Below are positions 34,426 to 43,043 of a stretch of DNA of 46,104 bases, piece by piece (the first letter of the stretch is position 1; each line of letters begins with the position of its first letter). Both the position numbers and the translations under genes were made by a program. The notes beneath the pieces were generated by a model. That model was not told the origin of the DNA, made no database searches, and saw only the letters and a list, made by a program, of their open reading frames with translations. The stretch comes from Marinilabiliales bacterium. Lineage in GTDB: Bacteria > Bacteroidota > Bacteroidia > Bacteroidales > DTU049. The stretch covers positions 1 through 46,104 of the forward strand of contig PKSX01000027.1 in NCBI GenBank assembly GCA_002869435.1. Direction: 5' to 3'.

Positions 34426-35271
34426 CTACAAAAACCGTCTTTCAATATAATCTTTTAGTTTCAACGCAGCAGGTGCGTCCACATCAGCCCCAATACTTTC
34501 AAGTTTTTGTGTAAAAGCGTTAAGCGCTGCGGCACCATTATTCATTTCGTTTACTTCTCTGATAAATGCATCGTAGTTTTTCATGTCACCCTGAAATAAT
34601 TCATTTACAAACATGAATTTATCATTAATTCCAATGGCTGTTTTAAGATTACTAACCGGTGATTTGGTTGCATTCTGATGCAGAGCTTTATTTTGATTCC
34701 CCTCGCTCAGCTTTTCATTTATTGATTTTTCTTCCTTACTGAATTTATCAGCAACACTCAGTGGCTCATCAAATAAAGCAGGCTCTTTTTCATTCTGTTC
34801 GTCCGGCTTTGATTCTTCAATCTCCTGCTCTTTTTCATCTTCAATCGGATCTTCTGCTATTTCTTGCGGATTTTCCTCGATTATTACGGTTTCTTCTTTT
34901 TTGCTTTCAGCTTCCGAAACAGTTTTATCCTTTTTATCTTCAATAATCTCTTTCTGTTCTTGTTTATCTTCCGGCTTTTCAAATTCTGATTTTACTTGCC
35001 TTGATATTACCGGTTCAGATTCTTCACGCATTGGAGTTTTTTCCTCACGCTCCATAATCCTCTCATCCCTCATTTTTCGGGGTTCATCTTTCCAGCGCTG
35101 ATTTGCTTCATCCAGATTATGTACTTCCTGATAAAGTTTTCGCACATTTTCTTTTAATAAGTCAATGTCTATTTGAGGAATTACACCTTTGTTGGAGTTT
35201 ACATTGGCCACCAGGCTAAGAATAGTTTCCAGTGAATCGATGATGCTGTTTTGAATAATTTCCCTTCCCAT
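34426..35271 (-). CDS. Conserved hypothetical protein with acidic low-complexity middle
   Basis: This 281-residue cytoplasmic protein has three parts: an N-terminal helical domain (1-70), a highly charged Glu/Lys-rich middle (about 70-175) and a C-terminal helical domain (about 195-281) with TAIGINDKFMFVNELFQGDMKNYD. My recollection is that this C-terminal motif recurs in uncharacterised Bacteroidota proteins. I assign no function. The middle is probably disordered. A -7 box lies at 35313-35320. It is divergent from tdk. Confidence 0.7.
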   Translation of the reverse strand: MGREIIQNSIIDSLETILSLVANVNSNKGVIPQIDIDLLKENVRKLYQEVHNLDEANQRWKDEPRKMRDERIMEREEKTPMREESEPVISRQVKSEFEKPEDKQEQKEIIEDKKDKTVSEAESKKEETVIIEENPQEIAEDPIEDEKEQEIEESKPDEQNEKEPALFDEPLSVADKFSKEEKSINEKLSEGNQNKALHQNATKSPVSNLKTAIGINDKFMFVNELFQGDMKNYDAFIREVNEMNNGAAALNAFTQKLESIGADVDAPAALKLKDYIERRFL

Positions 35272-35312
35272 TTTGCGATCTTGTTATATATTTGTTGGAG
35301 ATTTACTGGTTT

Positions 35313-35320
35313 CAAAGATA
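35313..35320 (-). promoter_or_regulatory. -7 box for the hypothetical gene at 34426
   Basis: TATCTTTG on the minus strand lies 41 nt before the ATG at 35271. It is in the 79-bp intergenic region shared with tdk. Confidence 0.4.
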
Positions 35321-35350
35321 AAAAAGAAATCGGGATTACAACGGTAAAAT

Positions 35351-35926
35351 ATGTTTCTTGAAAAGCAATCGGGACAAACACGCGCCGGATGGATTGAAGT
35401 CATCTGCGGATCTATGTTTTCGGGGAAAACTGAAGAGCTGATACGCCGTCTGAAGCGTGCACAGTTTGCCAAGCAAAGAATCGAAATATTTAAGCCCAAA
35501 ATAGATGTGCGATACCATGAATCTGATGTCGTAAGCCACGATTCAAACGCAATTCCATCAACGCCTGTAGAAAGTTCAAGCAATATTCTTCTGCTCACAA
35601 CCGATGTTGATGTTGTAGGGATTGATGAGGCACAGTTTTTTGATGACGGGCTTGCCGATGTTTGCAATGAACTTGCTAATCGAGGAATGAGGGTTGTTAT
35701 AGCAGGGCTTGATATGGATTTTATGGGTAAACCTTTTGGCCCTATTCCTGCATTAATGGCTGCTGCCGAATATGTAACCAAGGTCCATGCAATTTGTGTG
35801 AAGTGCGGGTCTCTGGCACAGTATTCACATCGTGTTACGGCAGATGAACAGCGTGTTCTGCTTGGTGAAAAAGACTCATACCAGCCTTTGTGCCGGTTAT
35901 GTTACAATGAAGCAACAAAAAGATAA
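35351..35926 (+). CDS. tdk: Thymidine kinase (type II)
   Basis: The enzyme phosphorylates thymidine in the salvage pathway. The 191-residue length and motifs are those of type II thymidine kinase: P-loop GSMFSGKTE (20-28), Walker B DEAQFF (92-97), a lasso and zinc site with CVKCGS and CRLC, and the [13 protein letters not shown] segment. It is followed by a small secreted-protein gene whose likely start is 7 bases after the tdk stop. Confidence 0.95.
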   Translation: MFLEKQSGQTRAGWIEVICGSMFSGKTEELIRRLKRAQFAKQRIEIFKPKIDVRYHESDVVSHDSNAIPSTPVESSSNILLLTTDVDVVGIDEAQFFDDGLADVCNELANRGMRVVIAGLDMDFMGKPFGPIPALMAAAEYVTKVHAICVKCGSLAQYSHRVTADEQRVLLGEKDSYQPLCRLCYNEATKR

Positions 35927-35933
35927 TCCTGAT

Positions 35934-36560
35934 ATGAAATCATTTTTCCTCTGCCTTTTCCTCTGCCTTTCAATGTCTTTGTTAGGGCAATACGAAAAGA
36001 ACATCCAACTTGCTGCACCCGATACGTCGGCTGAGAACTCTTTTCTTAGTGTTTATCTTAACAGATCTTCTGCCTCCGATTTTACAGATATTGAGCTTTC
36101 TGATGAAGAAATATCGGACTTACTTTGGTCTGCAAACGGAATTAACAGACCGGCCAGCGGAAAACGTACTGCTCCTTCGGCTTTAAATGCACAAGATATT
36201 GACATATTTCTGTTTTCATCTGATGGAGTTTTCCTGTACATTCCGGAAAATCATGAGCTGCAAATGGTTTCAGAATCCGATTCAAGAGTTTTGCTTGTTG
36301 GTGAAAGCTTTTCTGTTGTGCCACCACAGGTCTTGCTGCTTGTTTCAGATGTTTCGCGCTTTACTTTTGGAACTGATGAAATGAGGATGGAATGGGCTGC
36401 TATTGACGCGGGTATAGTGACACAGAATATATTGTTATTTTGTTCCTGGAATAACATCCTTGCACGACCAAGATCTGTAATGGAAAAAGATAAAATTATC
36501 CGGCTGTTGGGTTTGTCTGATTCGCAACATGTTTTACTGAATATTCCACTTTCAAAGTGA
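35934..36560 (+). CDS. Hypothetical secreted protein
   Basis: I chose the ATG at 35934 (MKSFFLCLFLCLSMSLLGQ), which gives 208 residues with a clear cleavable signal peptide. Starts further upstream would bury the signal sequence and overlap tdk. The mature part is acidic and Ser-rich, with two segments of aliphatic strands (about 80-130 and 140-190). No catalytic motif or known domain is recognised. It is co-transcribed with tdk (7-base gap). A possible terminator stem lies at 36610-36632, inside the next convergent gene. Confidence 0.65.
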   Translation: MKSFFLCLFLCLSMSLLGQYEKNIQLAAPDTSAENSFLSVYLNRSSASDFTDIELSDEEISDLLWSANGINRPASGKRTAPSALNAQDIDIFLFSSDGVFLYIPENHELQMVSESDSRVLLVGESFSVVPPQVLLLVSDVSRFTFGTDEMRMEWAAIDAGIVTQNILLFCSWNNILARPRSVMEKDKIIRLLGLSDSQHVLLNIPLSK

Positions 36561-36599
36561 AAAAATCAGAAAAGGTGTGCTATTGAATGAAAGTAATGG

Positions 36600-36953
36600 T
36601 TAATTAATGAAAACAGTTTTATAAACTGTTTTTCCGGGAACCAAACGAATGGTAGTTTCACCGTATTTTTCTGTAGTAGTACCTGTTTGAGAAGTATCGA
36701 GCCAAGCACTTACATCCAAAATGGCTTCCAGCTTAAAGGTGTGCTCAAATGTGCCGTCTTCATCGCATTGGCCTTCAACATTCACATCATATTTTTCTAA
36801 ACGAACATGAGCATAAGGGACTAACTGTGTAGTATCGGCAGTGTATTTTACTGTAATTACTGCTCTTGTTTCTTCTTCTTTATCACAGGAAGTAAACAAA
36901 AAAGCGGATAAAAACAAGGCTGCCATTAATGAAGCAAAAACGAATCTTTTCAT
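36600..36953 (-). CDS. Small lipoprotein
   Basis: The ATG at 36953 (MKRFVFASLMAALFLSAFL) gives a 117-residue preprotein whose signal peptide ends in a lipobox LFTSC followed by acidic DKEEE. That predicts an outer-membrane or surface lipoprotein of about 95 mature residues. The ATG at 36980 would add nine residues and is less likely. The mature part is beta-rich (an Ig/CNA-like small fold is conceivable), but no family is recognised. It is convergent with the secreted-protein gene upstream. Confidence 0.7.
   Translation of the reverse strand: MKRFVFASLMAALFLSAFLFTSCDKEEETRAVITVKYTADTTQLVPYAHVRLEKYDVNVEGQCDEDGTFEHTFKLEAILDVSAWLDTSQTGTTTEKYGETTIRLVPGKTVYKTVFIN
36610..36633. terminator. Hairpin inside the lipoprotein 3' end
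   Basis: AAAACAGTTT (36610-36619) and AAACTGTTTT (36623-36632) form a 10-bp perfect stem with a 3-nt loop and end in T (36629-36633). It can terminate the tdk-secreted-protein transcript on the plus strand, and it overlaps the last codons of the lipoprotein gene on the other strand. Confidence 0.5.
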
Positions 36954-37089
36954 GAGAAGACTTTTCTTTTTATACTGCAATATATCTTTCAGGTTTCAAA
37001 TTTAGCAAAAAAATCAATTACTATGAGCTTTTTTCAAACTTATCGTTAAGAAAGACTTCTCAAAGGTCATATTTTTCATTTTTCGGCAA

Positions 37090-37105
37090 TATTTTTGTAT
37101 TTTTG
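37090..37105 (+). promoter_or_regulatory. Possible -7 boxes for the cyclophilin gene
   Basis: Two overlapping-context TAnnTTTG matches, 37090-37097 and 37098-37105, lie 20-35 nt before the ATG at 37125. No TTG is seen at a good spacing. Confidence 0.35.
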
Positions 37106-37124
37106 GAATCTAAAAAATTGCCAT

Positions 37125-37787
37125 ATGAAAAAACTCGTGCTTTTTCTCGGTGTTCTATTCATTAGTTTAACACAGCTTATGTCACAGGAAAATTCAGGAA
37201 CCAAAGTTCTCATCTCTACATCAATGGGAGATATAACTGTACTGCTTTATGACGGTACTCCCCAACACAGGGATAATTTTATTAAACTCGTTGAGGATGG
37301 ATTTTATACAGATCTGCTTTTTCATCGTGTTATTACCAATTTCATGATTCAGGGTGGTGATCCTGACAGCAGAGATGCTAAGCCCAAGAAACAATTGGGA
37401 AATGGTGGCCCGGGATACACCGTGCCGTTTGAATACGATCCTCAGTTTTACCACAAGCGCGGCGCTCTTGCTGCAGCTCGAATGCCCGATGAAGTGAACC
37501 CAGGTAAAGAAAGTTCTGGCTCACAGTTTTATATTGTTCAGGGTAAAGTATATACTGATGCTGAACTTGATCAAATAGAAGTTCGAATGGGATTTACTTT
37601 TACTCCGGAGCAGCGAGAAGTATATAAAACCATTGGCGGCACTCCATTCCTCGATCGTAATTATACTGTATTCGGTGAGGTAATTGAGGGGATGGATGTT
37701 GTAGATGAAATTGCCGGCGTAGAGCGTGATAAATATGATCGTCCTGTTCAGGATGTAAAATTCACGATTACTATTATAACAGAATAG
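37125..37787 (+). CDS. Cyclophilin-type peptidyl-prolyl isomerase, secreted
   Basis: The ATG at 37125 (MKKLVLFLGVLFISLTQ) gives a 220-residue preprotein with a signal peptide ending near MSQ. The cyclophilin core has LHRVI-like FHRVITNFMIQGGDP, PFEYDPQFYHKRGALAAARM, SSGSQFYIVQG and FGEVIEGMDVVD. A longer insert than in human cyclophilin sits between QGKVYTDAELDQIEVRMG and FLDRNYTV. It should catalyse cis-trans prolyl isomerisation in the periplasm. pheS starts 15 bases downstream on the same strand. Confidence 0.9.
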   Translation: MKKLVLFLGVLFISLTQLMSQENSGTKVLISTSMGDITVLLYDGTPQHRDNFIKLVEDGFYTDLLFHRVITNFMIQGGDPDSRDAKPKKQLGNGGPGYTVPFEYDPQFYHKRGALAAARMPDEVNPGKESSGSQFYIVQGKVYTDAELDQIEVRMGFTFTPEQREVYKTIGGTPFLDRNYTVFGEVIEGMDVVDEIAGVERDKYDRPVQDVKFTITIITE

Positions 37788-37802
37788 CATTTTAAATTTG
37801 GA

Positions 37803-38828
37803 ATGAAGGAAATTGTTGATCAGCACATTGCTGATATAGAGGCGTTTGTTGCGAACTCTCCTGAGCAGTTGGAGGAGTTCAGAATTAAATATATTGGAAA
37901 AAAAGGGCTTATGCCGGCACTATTTGCCAAAATGAAGGATCTTGATCCTGAAAAGCGCAAAGAGGCAGGACAGCTTCTAAATACTTTAAAAAATGCGGTA
38001 AATAATCGTATTGAGGTATTGAAAGCAGAAATGAAATCAGCTGCCGGAGATAATGTTCAGACAGAAGATGACCTGAGCCGCCCGGCCAATTTTTCTTTCG
38101 ATGGCTCCCGTCATCCGCTTTCCATTGTGAGAAAGAAGATGATTGATATTTTTGCCCGAATGGGATTTACGGTTGAAGAAGGTCCGGAAATAGAAGACGA
38201 CTGGCATAATTTCTCAGCACTTAATTTTCCGCCCGAGCATCCTGCACGTGATATGCAGGATACTTTTTTCATTGATAAAGATCCCGATATTGCGCTTCGT
38301 ACACATACTTCCTCGGTGCAAATCCGTAAAATGGAAAATAGTAGTCCCCCAATCAGGAGTATATTTCCGGGAAGGGTATACCGTAACGAAGCCATTTCAG
38401 CCCGTGCACACTGTTTTTTTCATCAGATTGAAGGCCTATATGTGGATAAAAATGTAAGTTTTGCTGATTTGAAGCAAACCCTTCTGCATTTCTCACGCGA
38501 AATGTTCGATGCTGAGACCGGAATTCGTCTCCGTCCTTCGTATTTCCCTTTCACTGAACCCTCTGCTGAAATGGACATTTCGTGTAATCTTTGCGGTGGT
38601 AAAGGCTGTGGGTTCTGTAAGTATACCGGTTGGGTAGAAATACTCGGCTGCGGAATGGTGGATCCAAATGTGCTGAAAAACTGCGATATTGATCCTGAAG
38701 TCTATTCAGGTTTTGCTTTCGGCATTGGTGTTGAGAGAATTACCAATCTTATTTACAGCGTGAAAGACCTGCGAATGTTCTCGGAAAATGATGTGCGTTT
38801 TCTGAATCAGTTTAAAGCAGAGTTTTAA
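37803..38828 (+). CDS. pheS: Phenylalanine-tRNA ligase alpha subunit
   Basis: The 341-residue alpha subunit of the class II tRNA synthetase. The N-terminal helical arm (1-90) is followed by the catalytic domain, with motif 2 at PGRVYRNEAISARAHCFFHQIEG and the CxxCxGxGCGFCKYTGWVEILGCG segment. Motif 3 lies in the GFAFGIGVERI stretch. The start at 37803 gives the usual length. pheT is not in the window. Downstream are a REP-like element and a strong bidirectional inverted repeat. Confidence 0.95.
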   Translation: MKEIVDQHIADIEAFVANSPEQLEEFRIKYIGKKGLMPALFAKMKDLDPEKRKEAGQLLNTLKNAVNNRIEVLKAEMKSAAGDNVQTEDDLSRPANFSFDGSRHPLSIVRKKMIDIFARMGFTVEEGPEIEDDWHNFSALNFPPEHPARDMQDTFFIDKDPDIALRTHTSSVQIRKMENSSPPIRSIFPGRVYRNEAISARAHCFFHQIEGLYVDKNVSFADLKQTLLHFSREMFDAETGIRLRPSYFPFTEPSAEMDISCNLCGGKGCGFCKYTGWVEILGCGMVDPNVLKNCDIDPEVYSGFAFGIGVERITNLIYSVKDLRMFSENDVRFLNQFKAEF

Positions 38829-38837
38829 TAAAGTGAA

Positions 38838-38905
38838 TTTCCGACCCTGAAGGGGTTGAATAACAATAGCCCCGTATGAGCGTAGCGACATGCAGGGCTA
38901 TTGTT
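38838..38905. repeat. REP-like palindromic element after pheS
   Basis: After a small CCCT/AGGG hairpin (about 38844-38855), AACAATAGCCC (38862-38872) pairs with GGGCTATTGTT (38895-38905) as an 11-bp stem; an inner GTATG/CATGC pairing extends it. No ORF is present. The form resembles intergenic REP elements of Bacteroidota (recollection, not tested). Confidence 0.6.
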
Positions 38906-38917
38906 TCAATGAAGTCT

Positions 38918-38964
38918 GTTTTTGGCACAAAATTCATGCGGCTCCCGAATTTTGTGCCAAAAAC
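38918..38964. terminator. Perfect 18-bp inverted repeat between convergent genes
   Basis: Arms 38918-38935 and 38947-38964 are exact reverse complements with an 11-nt loop; they lie between pheS and the decarboxylase beta gene, which converge. The arms include T-rich and A-rich ends, so this is a probable bidirectional terminator. Confidence 0.7.
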
Positions 38965-38973
38965 ACTTTTGAT

Positions 38974-40125
38974 CTAATATAAAAATCCCAGTAAAATACC
39001 GGCGGCTACAGCAGATCCGATTACACCTGCTACATTGGGTCCCATAGCATGCATCAGCAAGTGATTGCTCTTGTCATACTGTTGTCCTACCATTTGAGAA
39101 ACACGTGCAGAATCAGGTACTGCAGAGACCCCTGAGTTTCCAATGAGCGGATTGATCTTTCGTCCCTCCTTTAGAAACAGATTCAGGAATTTCACAAACA
39201 TTACACCGGTAGTTGTAGCAATTACAAAGGATCCTGCTCCAAGGGCAAAAATTCCGATCGATTTCATAGTCAGGAAAGTGGTTGCTTGAGTTGAAGCACC
39301 CACGGTAAGACCAATAAGTATTGTTACAATATCAATCAGCGGGCCTTTGGCAGTATCTGCCAGTCGTTTCGTTACACCACTTTCTTTTAATAGATTACCG
39401 AAAAACAGCATGCCAAGCAGCGGAAGTCCCGATGGAACAATAAAACATGTTAGCAGCAATCCGATAAGCGGGAATAGTATTTTTTCTCGTTTGGAAACTG
39501 CACGTGGCGGTTTCATACGGATGATTCTTTCTCTTCTCTTAGTGAGGAGTTTCATGATTGGTGGTTGAATTACCGGAACCAGGGCCATATAGCTGTATGC
39601 CGAGATGGCAATGGCCCCCATTAGGTCAGGTGCCAGTTTAGAAGAGAGGAAAATGGCCGTCGGGCCGTCGGCACCTCCGATTATGCCAATTGCACCTGCT
39701 TCCTGTGGCGTAAACCCAAGAAATAAGGCAATCATATAAGCGCCGAAAATACCAAACTGGGCAGCAGCACCAATAAGAAATAATTTCGGATTTGAGATCA
39801 GGGCGCTGAAATCCGTCATCGCCCCGATGCCAAGGAATATCAATGGTGGATAAACCCCTTGTATTACCCCGAAATACAGATAATTCATTACCGAGCCCGT
39901 TTCATAAACACCCAGTTTCAAGCCGGGATGAAAAGGAATGTTTCCAACCAGAATTCCAAATCCGATTGGAACGAGCAGAAGTGGTTCGTAGTCTTTTGTG
40001 ATGGCCAGATAAATAAATATGAGGCCAATTGCAATCATGATAATGTGCCCCCAGGTCATATTTCCGAAGGCAGTATATCCAATAAATTGCTGGAAGCGGT
40101 CAAATAGAAACTCAAAAAAGTCCAT
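38974..40125 (-). CDS. Na+-transporting methylmalonyl-CoA decarboxylase beta subunit (OadB family)
   Basis: This 383-residue polytopic membrane protein has about ten helices with the conserved IGIIGGADGPTAIF and IGNSGVSAVPDSARV segments that form the Na+ site. It is the ion-translocating carboxybiotin decarboxylase. Linked mce, mmdA-like, BCCP and OadG genes indicate methylmalonyl-CoA rather than oxaloacetate as substrate. It is the last gene of the operon (2-base gap from the biotin protein gene). Confidence 0.93.
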   Translation of the reverse strand: MDFFEFLFDRFQQFIGYTAFGNMTWGHIIMIAIGLIFIYLAITKDYEPLLLVPIGFGILVGNIPFHPGLKLGVYETGSVMNYLYFGVIQGVYPPLIFLGIGAMTDFSALISNPKLFLIGAAAQFGIFGAYMIALFLGFTPQEAGAIGIIGGADGPTAIFLSSKLAPDLMGAIAISAYSYMALVPVIQPPIMKLLTKRRERIIRMKPPRAVSKREKILFPLIGLLLTCFIVPSGLPLLGMLFFGNLLKESGVTKRLADTAKGPLIDIVTILIGLTVGASTQATTFLTMKSIGIFALGAGSFVIATTTGVMFVKFLNLFLKEGRKINPLIGNSGVSAVPDSARVSQMVGQQYDKSNHLLMHAMGPNVAGVIGSAVAAGILLGFLY

Positions 40126-40127
40126 AA

Positions 40128-40574
40128 CTAGCCTCCGATTTCAATTAATACATCACCTTCCATCACCGAGTCACCTTTATCGACTTTTATGTTTGTGATT
40201 TTTCCTTCTTTGTCAGAGTTTACCACGTTTTCCATTTTCATGGCCTCCAGGGTCATGAGTTTTGTGCCAATGGACACTTCCTGACCTTCTTTAACATGTA
40301 TATCGAGAATGGTGCCAGGAAGAGGCGACTTAATTACACCCCCCGCTGCAGCTGTTTTGGCCGGCGTATTTGTTTTAGGTTTGCTGTCTGCTCCATCTGT
40401 CAGAGGTACGGGTTTAGGCCTTACCAATTTTGGTGTTTTCGACGGTTTTACATCGCGGTCGAGTTCAACATCGAAAGTAGTTCCGTTTACCGACACCTGT
40501 GCCAGATTTTCCTCAATAGTTCCGATTTCTACTTCGTACTGGTTTCCGTTTATCTTGAATGTGAATTTTTTCAT
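40128..40574 (-). CDS. Biotin carboxyl carrier protein of the decarboxylase
   Basis: This 148-residue protein has a C-terminal biotinyl domain with EAMKMEN; Lys113 should carry biotin. Residues 42-80 are a flexible Pro/Lys/Ala-rich linker and the N-terminal about 40 residues form a small beta segment. It shuttles CO2 between the carboxyltransferase and the membrane beta subunit. It lies between the LTD-OadG fusion gene and the beta subunit. Confidence 0.92.
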   Translation of the reverse strand: MKKFTFKINGNQYEVEIGTIEENLAQVSVNGTTFDVELDRDVKPSKTPKLVRPKPVPLTDGADSKPKTNTPAKTAAAGGVIKSPLPGTILDIHVKEGQEVSIGTKLMTLEAMKMENVVNSDKEGKITNIKVDKGDSVMEGDVLIEIGG

Positions 40575-40589
40575 AGCACTTGCCGGGTT

Positions 40590-41468
40590 TTAGTTTTTTT
40601 TATGAGGCCAGGGCCTTAACATATAAAGTTTGGAGCTCCAAGGTGAATATGTTTTTGAAATCTTGCGAATGGTAATAATGGTGTCTTCAAGATCGTGCAT
40701 CTGATGCACGTATATGTGTAGAGACATGGCAATGGCAGCAGCAACTTCACCCGAAATAGATTCAGATTCTTCTTCCTCCGGATTCGTTTCTGCAATAACT
40801 TTCTTTTTCTTCCAGTCGCTTCGGTATAGACGGCTTACATATTTAAATGTGAGGTAAGATAGTACAAGAGCCGACATCACCACAAACATGGCAATAATGG
40901 CCATGCCAATTCCAATGGGGTCGTATTCCAGAAAACTCTCAGCATTGTGGTTGCTTTGAGCCGGAATATTTGCCTGTTGTGGTGTACCGCTTTCAAAATA
41001 TATCCATTTATTAGCACCATCGTCTTCTCTGCCATATGAAATATCTGCTTTGGAAAATGAATAACTCACAGAATCAATTATTGTAATTCCATCACCATCG
41101 ACCAGATAAACTACTCCTTCTGAATCGAGTTGAAAATTGGTGTGAAAATTTCCTTTATTTGAATTTCCGTCACAGAAAAAGACCAGATGGCTTCGTTGCG
41201 GAATTTTAAAACGGGTGTCGTAGGGAAGCTTGTACCGGGTCAGATTACTTGGGTCGTTACTCAAATACAGCCCCTGCATATTGATACTGTTGTACGCAGT
41301 ATTGAAAATTTCAATCCACGGTACATGATCGCCGAACTGATCTTCAAGGCCGTTCTCATTTACAGCCTGAACCTCATTAATCCGGAGGTCAGAGCTGTAT
41401 TGTGCAAAAGAATTTGCATAAACCGTTAATCCGACCAGAACTGTAAGAAATATTTTTCTCAGATTCAT
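40590..41468 (-). CDS. Lamin-tail domain fused to an OadG-like decarboxylase delta subunit
   Basis: This 292-residue protein has four parts. A signal peptide (1-22, ending FAQ) is followed by a lamin-tail domain (about 25-168; RINEVQAVNENG, WIEIFNTAYNSINMQGLYLSN), then a membrane helix (about 184-208) and a cytoplasmic tail with Glu/Ser and helices (212-280). The helix plus tail is the position and type of OadG/MmdD delta subunits, which assemble the decarboxylase and hold the carboxyltransferase. The lamin-tail domain would face the periplasm. The gene lies between the carboxyltransferase and biotin protein genes, as expected for the delta subunit. The role of the lamin-tail domain is unknown. 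Confidence 0.82.
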   Translation of the reverse strand: MNLRKIFLTVLVGLTVYANSFAQYSSDLRINEVQAVNENGLEDQFGDHVPWIEIFNTAYNSINMQGLYLSNDPSNLTRYKLPYDTRFKIPQRSHLVFFCDGNSNKGNFHTNFQLDSEGVVYLVDGDGITIIDSVSYSFSKADISYGREDDGANKWIYFESGTPQQANIPAQSNHNAESFLEYDPIGIGMAIIAMFVVMSALVLSYLTFKYVSRLYRSDWKKKKVIAETNPEEEESESISGEVAAAIAMSLHIYVHQMHDLEDTIITIRKISKTYSPWSSKLYMLRPWPHKKN

Positions 41469-41480
41469 TTTTCTCGGATT

Positions 41481-43040
41481 TTACAGTGGTAAAGTAGTAT
41501 GTTTTTTAGGCGGTAGATTCTGTTTTTTAGTACTCAGTGCCTGTAATGAGCGGATAATACGAAATCGTGTATTTCTTGGTTCAATAACATCGTCGATATA
41601 TCCGTACTTTGCTGCTTCGTATGGTGAGGCAAATTTTTCGCGATATTCTTTTTCTTTGTCTGCTATAAATTTATCACGTTCAGCTTCGTCCTCAATGGCT
41701 TTTAGTTTCTTGCCTTCCAATACTTCAATGGCACCGCGTGCACCCATAACTGCAATCTCAGCTGATGGCCAGGCATAATTTACGTCTGCACGAAGTTGTT
41801 TTGATCCCATTACATCGTGAGCTCCGCCATATGATTTTCTTAATGTTATTGTGATTTTCGGAACGGTAGCCTCACCGTATGCAAACAAGAGTTTCGCTCC
41901 GTTGATTATAATACCGCCATATTCCTGTGCTGTTCCCGGAAGGAAACCGGGCACATCAACCAATGTAATTATAGGAATATTGAAGGCATCGCAAAACCGA
42001 ACAAAACGTGCACCTTTACGGCTGGCTTCAATATCGAGAACACCTGCAAGATAATTGGGCTGATTGGCAACAATACCAACACTCATTCCATTAAATCGTG
42101 CAAATCCAACTACAATATTCGGTGCATAATGCCGATGCACTTCAAGAAACTCGGCATGGTCAACCAGGCTTTCAATTACATCCTTTACATCGTATGGTTT
42201 GTTTGGATTATCCGGAATAAAATAATTCAATGCATCCTCAAGTCGATCTATCGGATCATCACATGCAATAACCGGTGGATCTTCCATGTTGTTTTGAGGG
42301 AGGTATGACATTATTTTGCGTATAAGCTGAATACCTTCTCTCTCATCGTCAGCTACAAAATGAGCAACACCACTTTTGCTTGCGTGAACCATACCGCCAC
42401 CAAGCTCTTCTGTGGTAACTACTTCACCGGTTACTGTTTTTACGACTTTTGGTCCGGTAACAAACATGTATGAATTTTCTTTCGACATGATAATGAAATC
42501 AGTCAGGGCAGGGGAGTATACTGCTCCTCCTGCACACGGGCCAAATACAGCTGAAATTTGTGGGATGACACCTGAAGCCATAATGTTTCGCTGAAAAATT
42601 TCAGCATATCCGCCCAGACTTTTTACACCTTCCTGAATTCGGGCTCCACCGCTGTCGTTTATCCCAATAACCGGTGCACCAACCTTCAGGGCATGGTCCA
42701 TGATTTTACAAATCTTATTGGCAAAAGCTTCTGAGAGTGAGCCGCCGAATACTGTAAAATCCTGGGAGAAGACATATACCAGACGTCCGTCAATAGTTCC
42801 GTAACCGGTAACTACACCATCTGCCAGATAATGTTTTTTCTCAAGTCCGAAATCGTGACATCGATGAGACACAAACATGTCAAACTCTTCAAAAGAACCC
42901 TCGTCCAGCATCAGTTCCAGTCTTTCTCGGGCTGTTAGTTTTCCTTTAGCGTGCTGACTCTCAATACGGTCAGGTCCTCCTCCAAGGCGCGCTTTGTCGC
43001 GCTTGTCAAGTAATTCCTCAATTTTATCTTCAATAGGCAT
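41481..43040 (-). CDS. mmdA: Methylmalonyl-CoA decarboxylase carboxyltransferase (alpha) subunit
   Basis: This 519-residue biotin-independent carboxyltransferase of the acyl-CoA carboxylase beta/MmdA family transfers CO2 from methylmalonyl-CoA to biotin. Two crotonase-like halves are visible: [13 protein letters not shown] and [17 protein letters not shown] in the first; [16 protein letters not shown] and [14 protein letters not shown] in the second. The order mce-mmdA-OadG-BCCP-OadB and the beta Na+ pump support decarboxylase rather than propionyl-CoA carboxylase function; the same protein could in principle act reversibly. It lies 3 bases after mce. Confidence 0.92.
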   Translation of the reverse strand: MPIEDKIEELLDKRDKARLGGGPDRIESQHAKGKLTARERLELMLDEGSFEEFDMFVSHRCHDFGLEKKHYLADGVVTGYGTIDGRLVYVFSQDFTVFGGSLSEAFANKICKIMDHALKVGAPVIGINDSGGARIQEGVKSLGGYAEIFQRNIMASGVIPQISAVFGPCAGGAVYSPALTDFIIMSKENSYMFVTGPKVVKTVTGEVVTTEELGGGMVHASKSGVAHFVADDEREGIQLIRKIMSYLPQNNMEDPPVIACDDPIDRLEDALNYFIPDNPNKPYDVKDVIESLVDHAEFLEVHRHYAPNIVVGFARFNGMSVGIVANQPNYLAGVLDIEASRKGARFVRFCDAFNIPIITLVDVPGFLPGTAQEYGGIIINGAKLLFAYGEATVPKITITLRKSYGGAHDVMGSKQLRADVNYAWPSAEIAVMGARGAIEVLEGKKLKAIEDEAERDKFIADKEKEYREKFASPYEAAKYGYIDDVIEPRNTRFRIIRSLQALSTKKQNLPPKKHTTLPL

Positions 43041-43043
43041 GGA

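Noticed and set aside
35284..35781. 165-codon minus-strand frame opposite tdk
   Set aside because: The plus strand encodes a complete thymidine kinase; the opposite frame has no recognisable feature.
35832..35933. Longer start for the secreted protein after tdk
   Set aside because: It would put 34 residues before a perfect signal peptide and overlap tdk by almost 100 bases.
41481..43040. Propionyl-CoA or acetyl-CoA carboxylase beta subunit
   Set aside because: The linked OadB-type Na+ pump, OadG-type subunit, small biotin protein and mce make a methylmalonyl-CoA decarboxylase far more likely; no biotin carboxylase gene is present.
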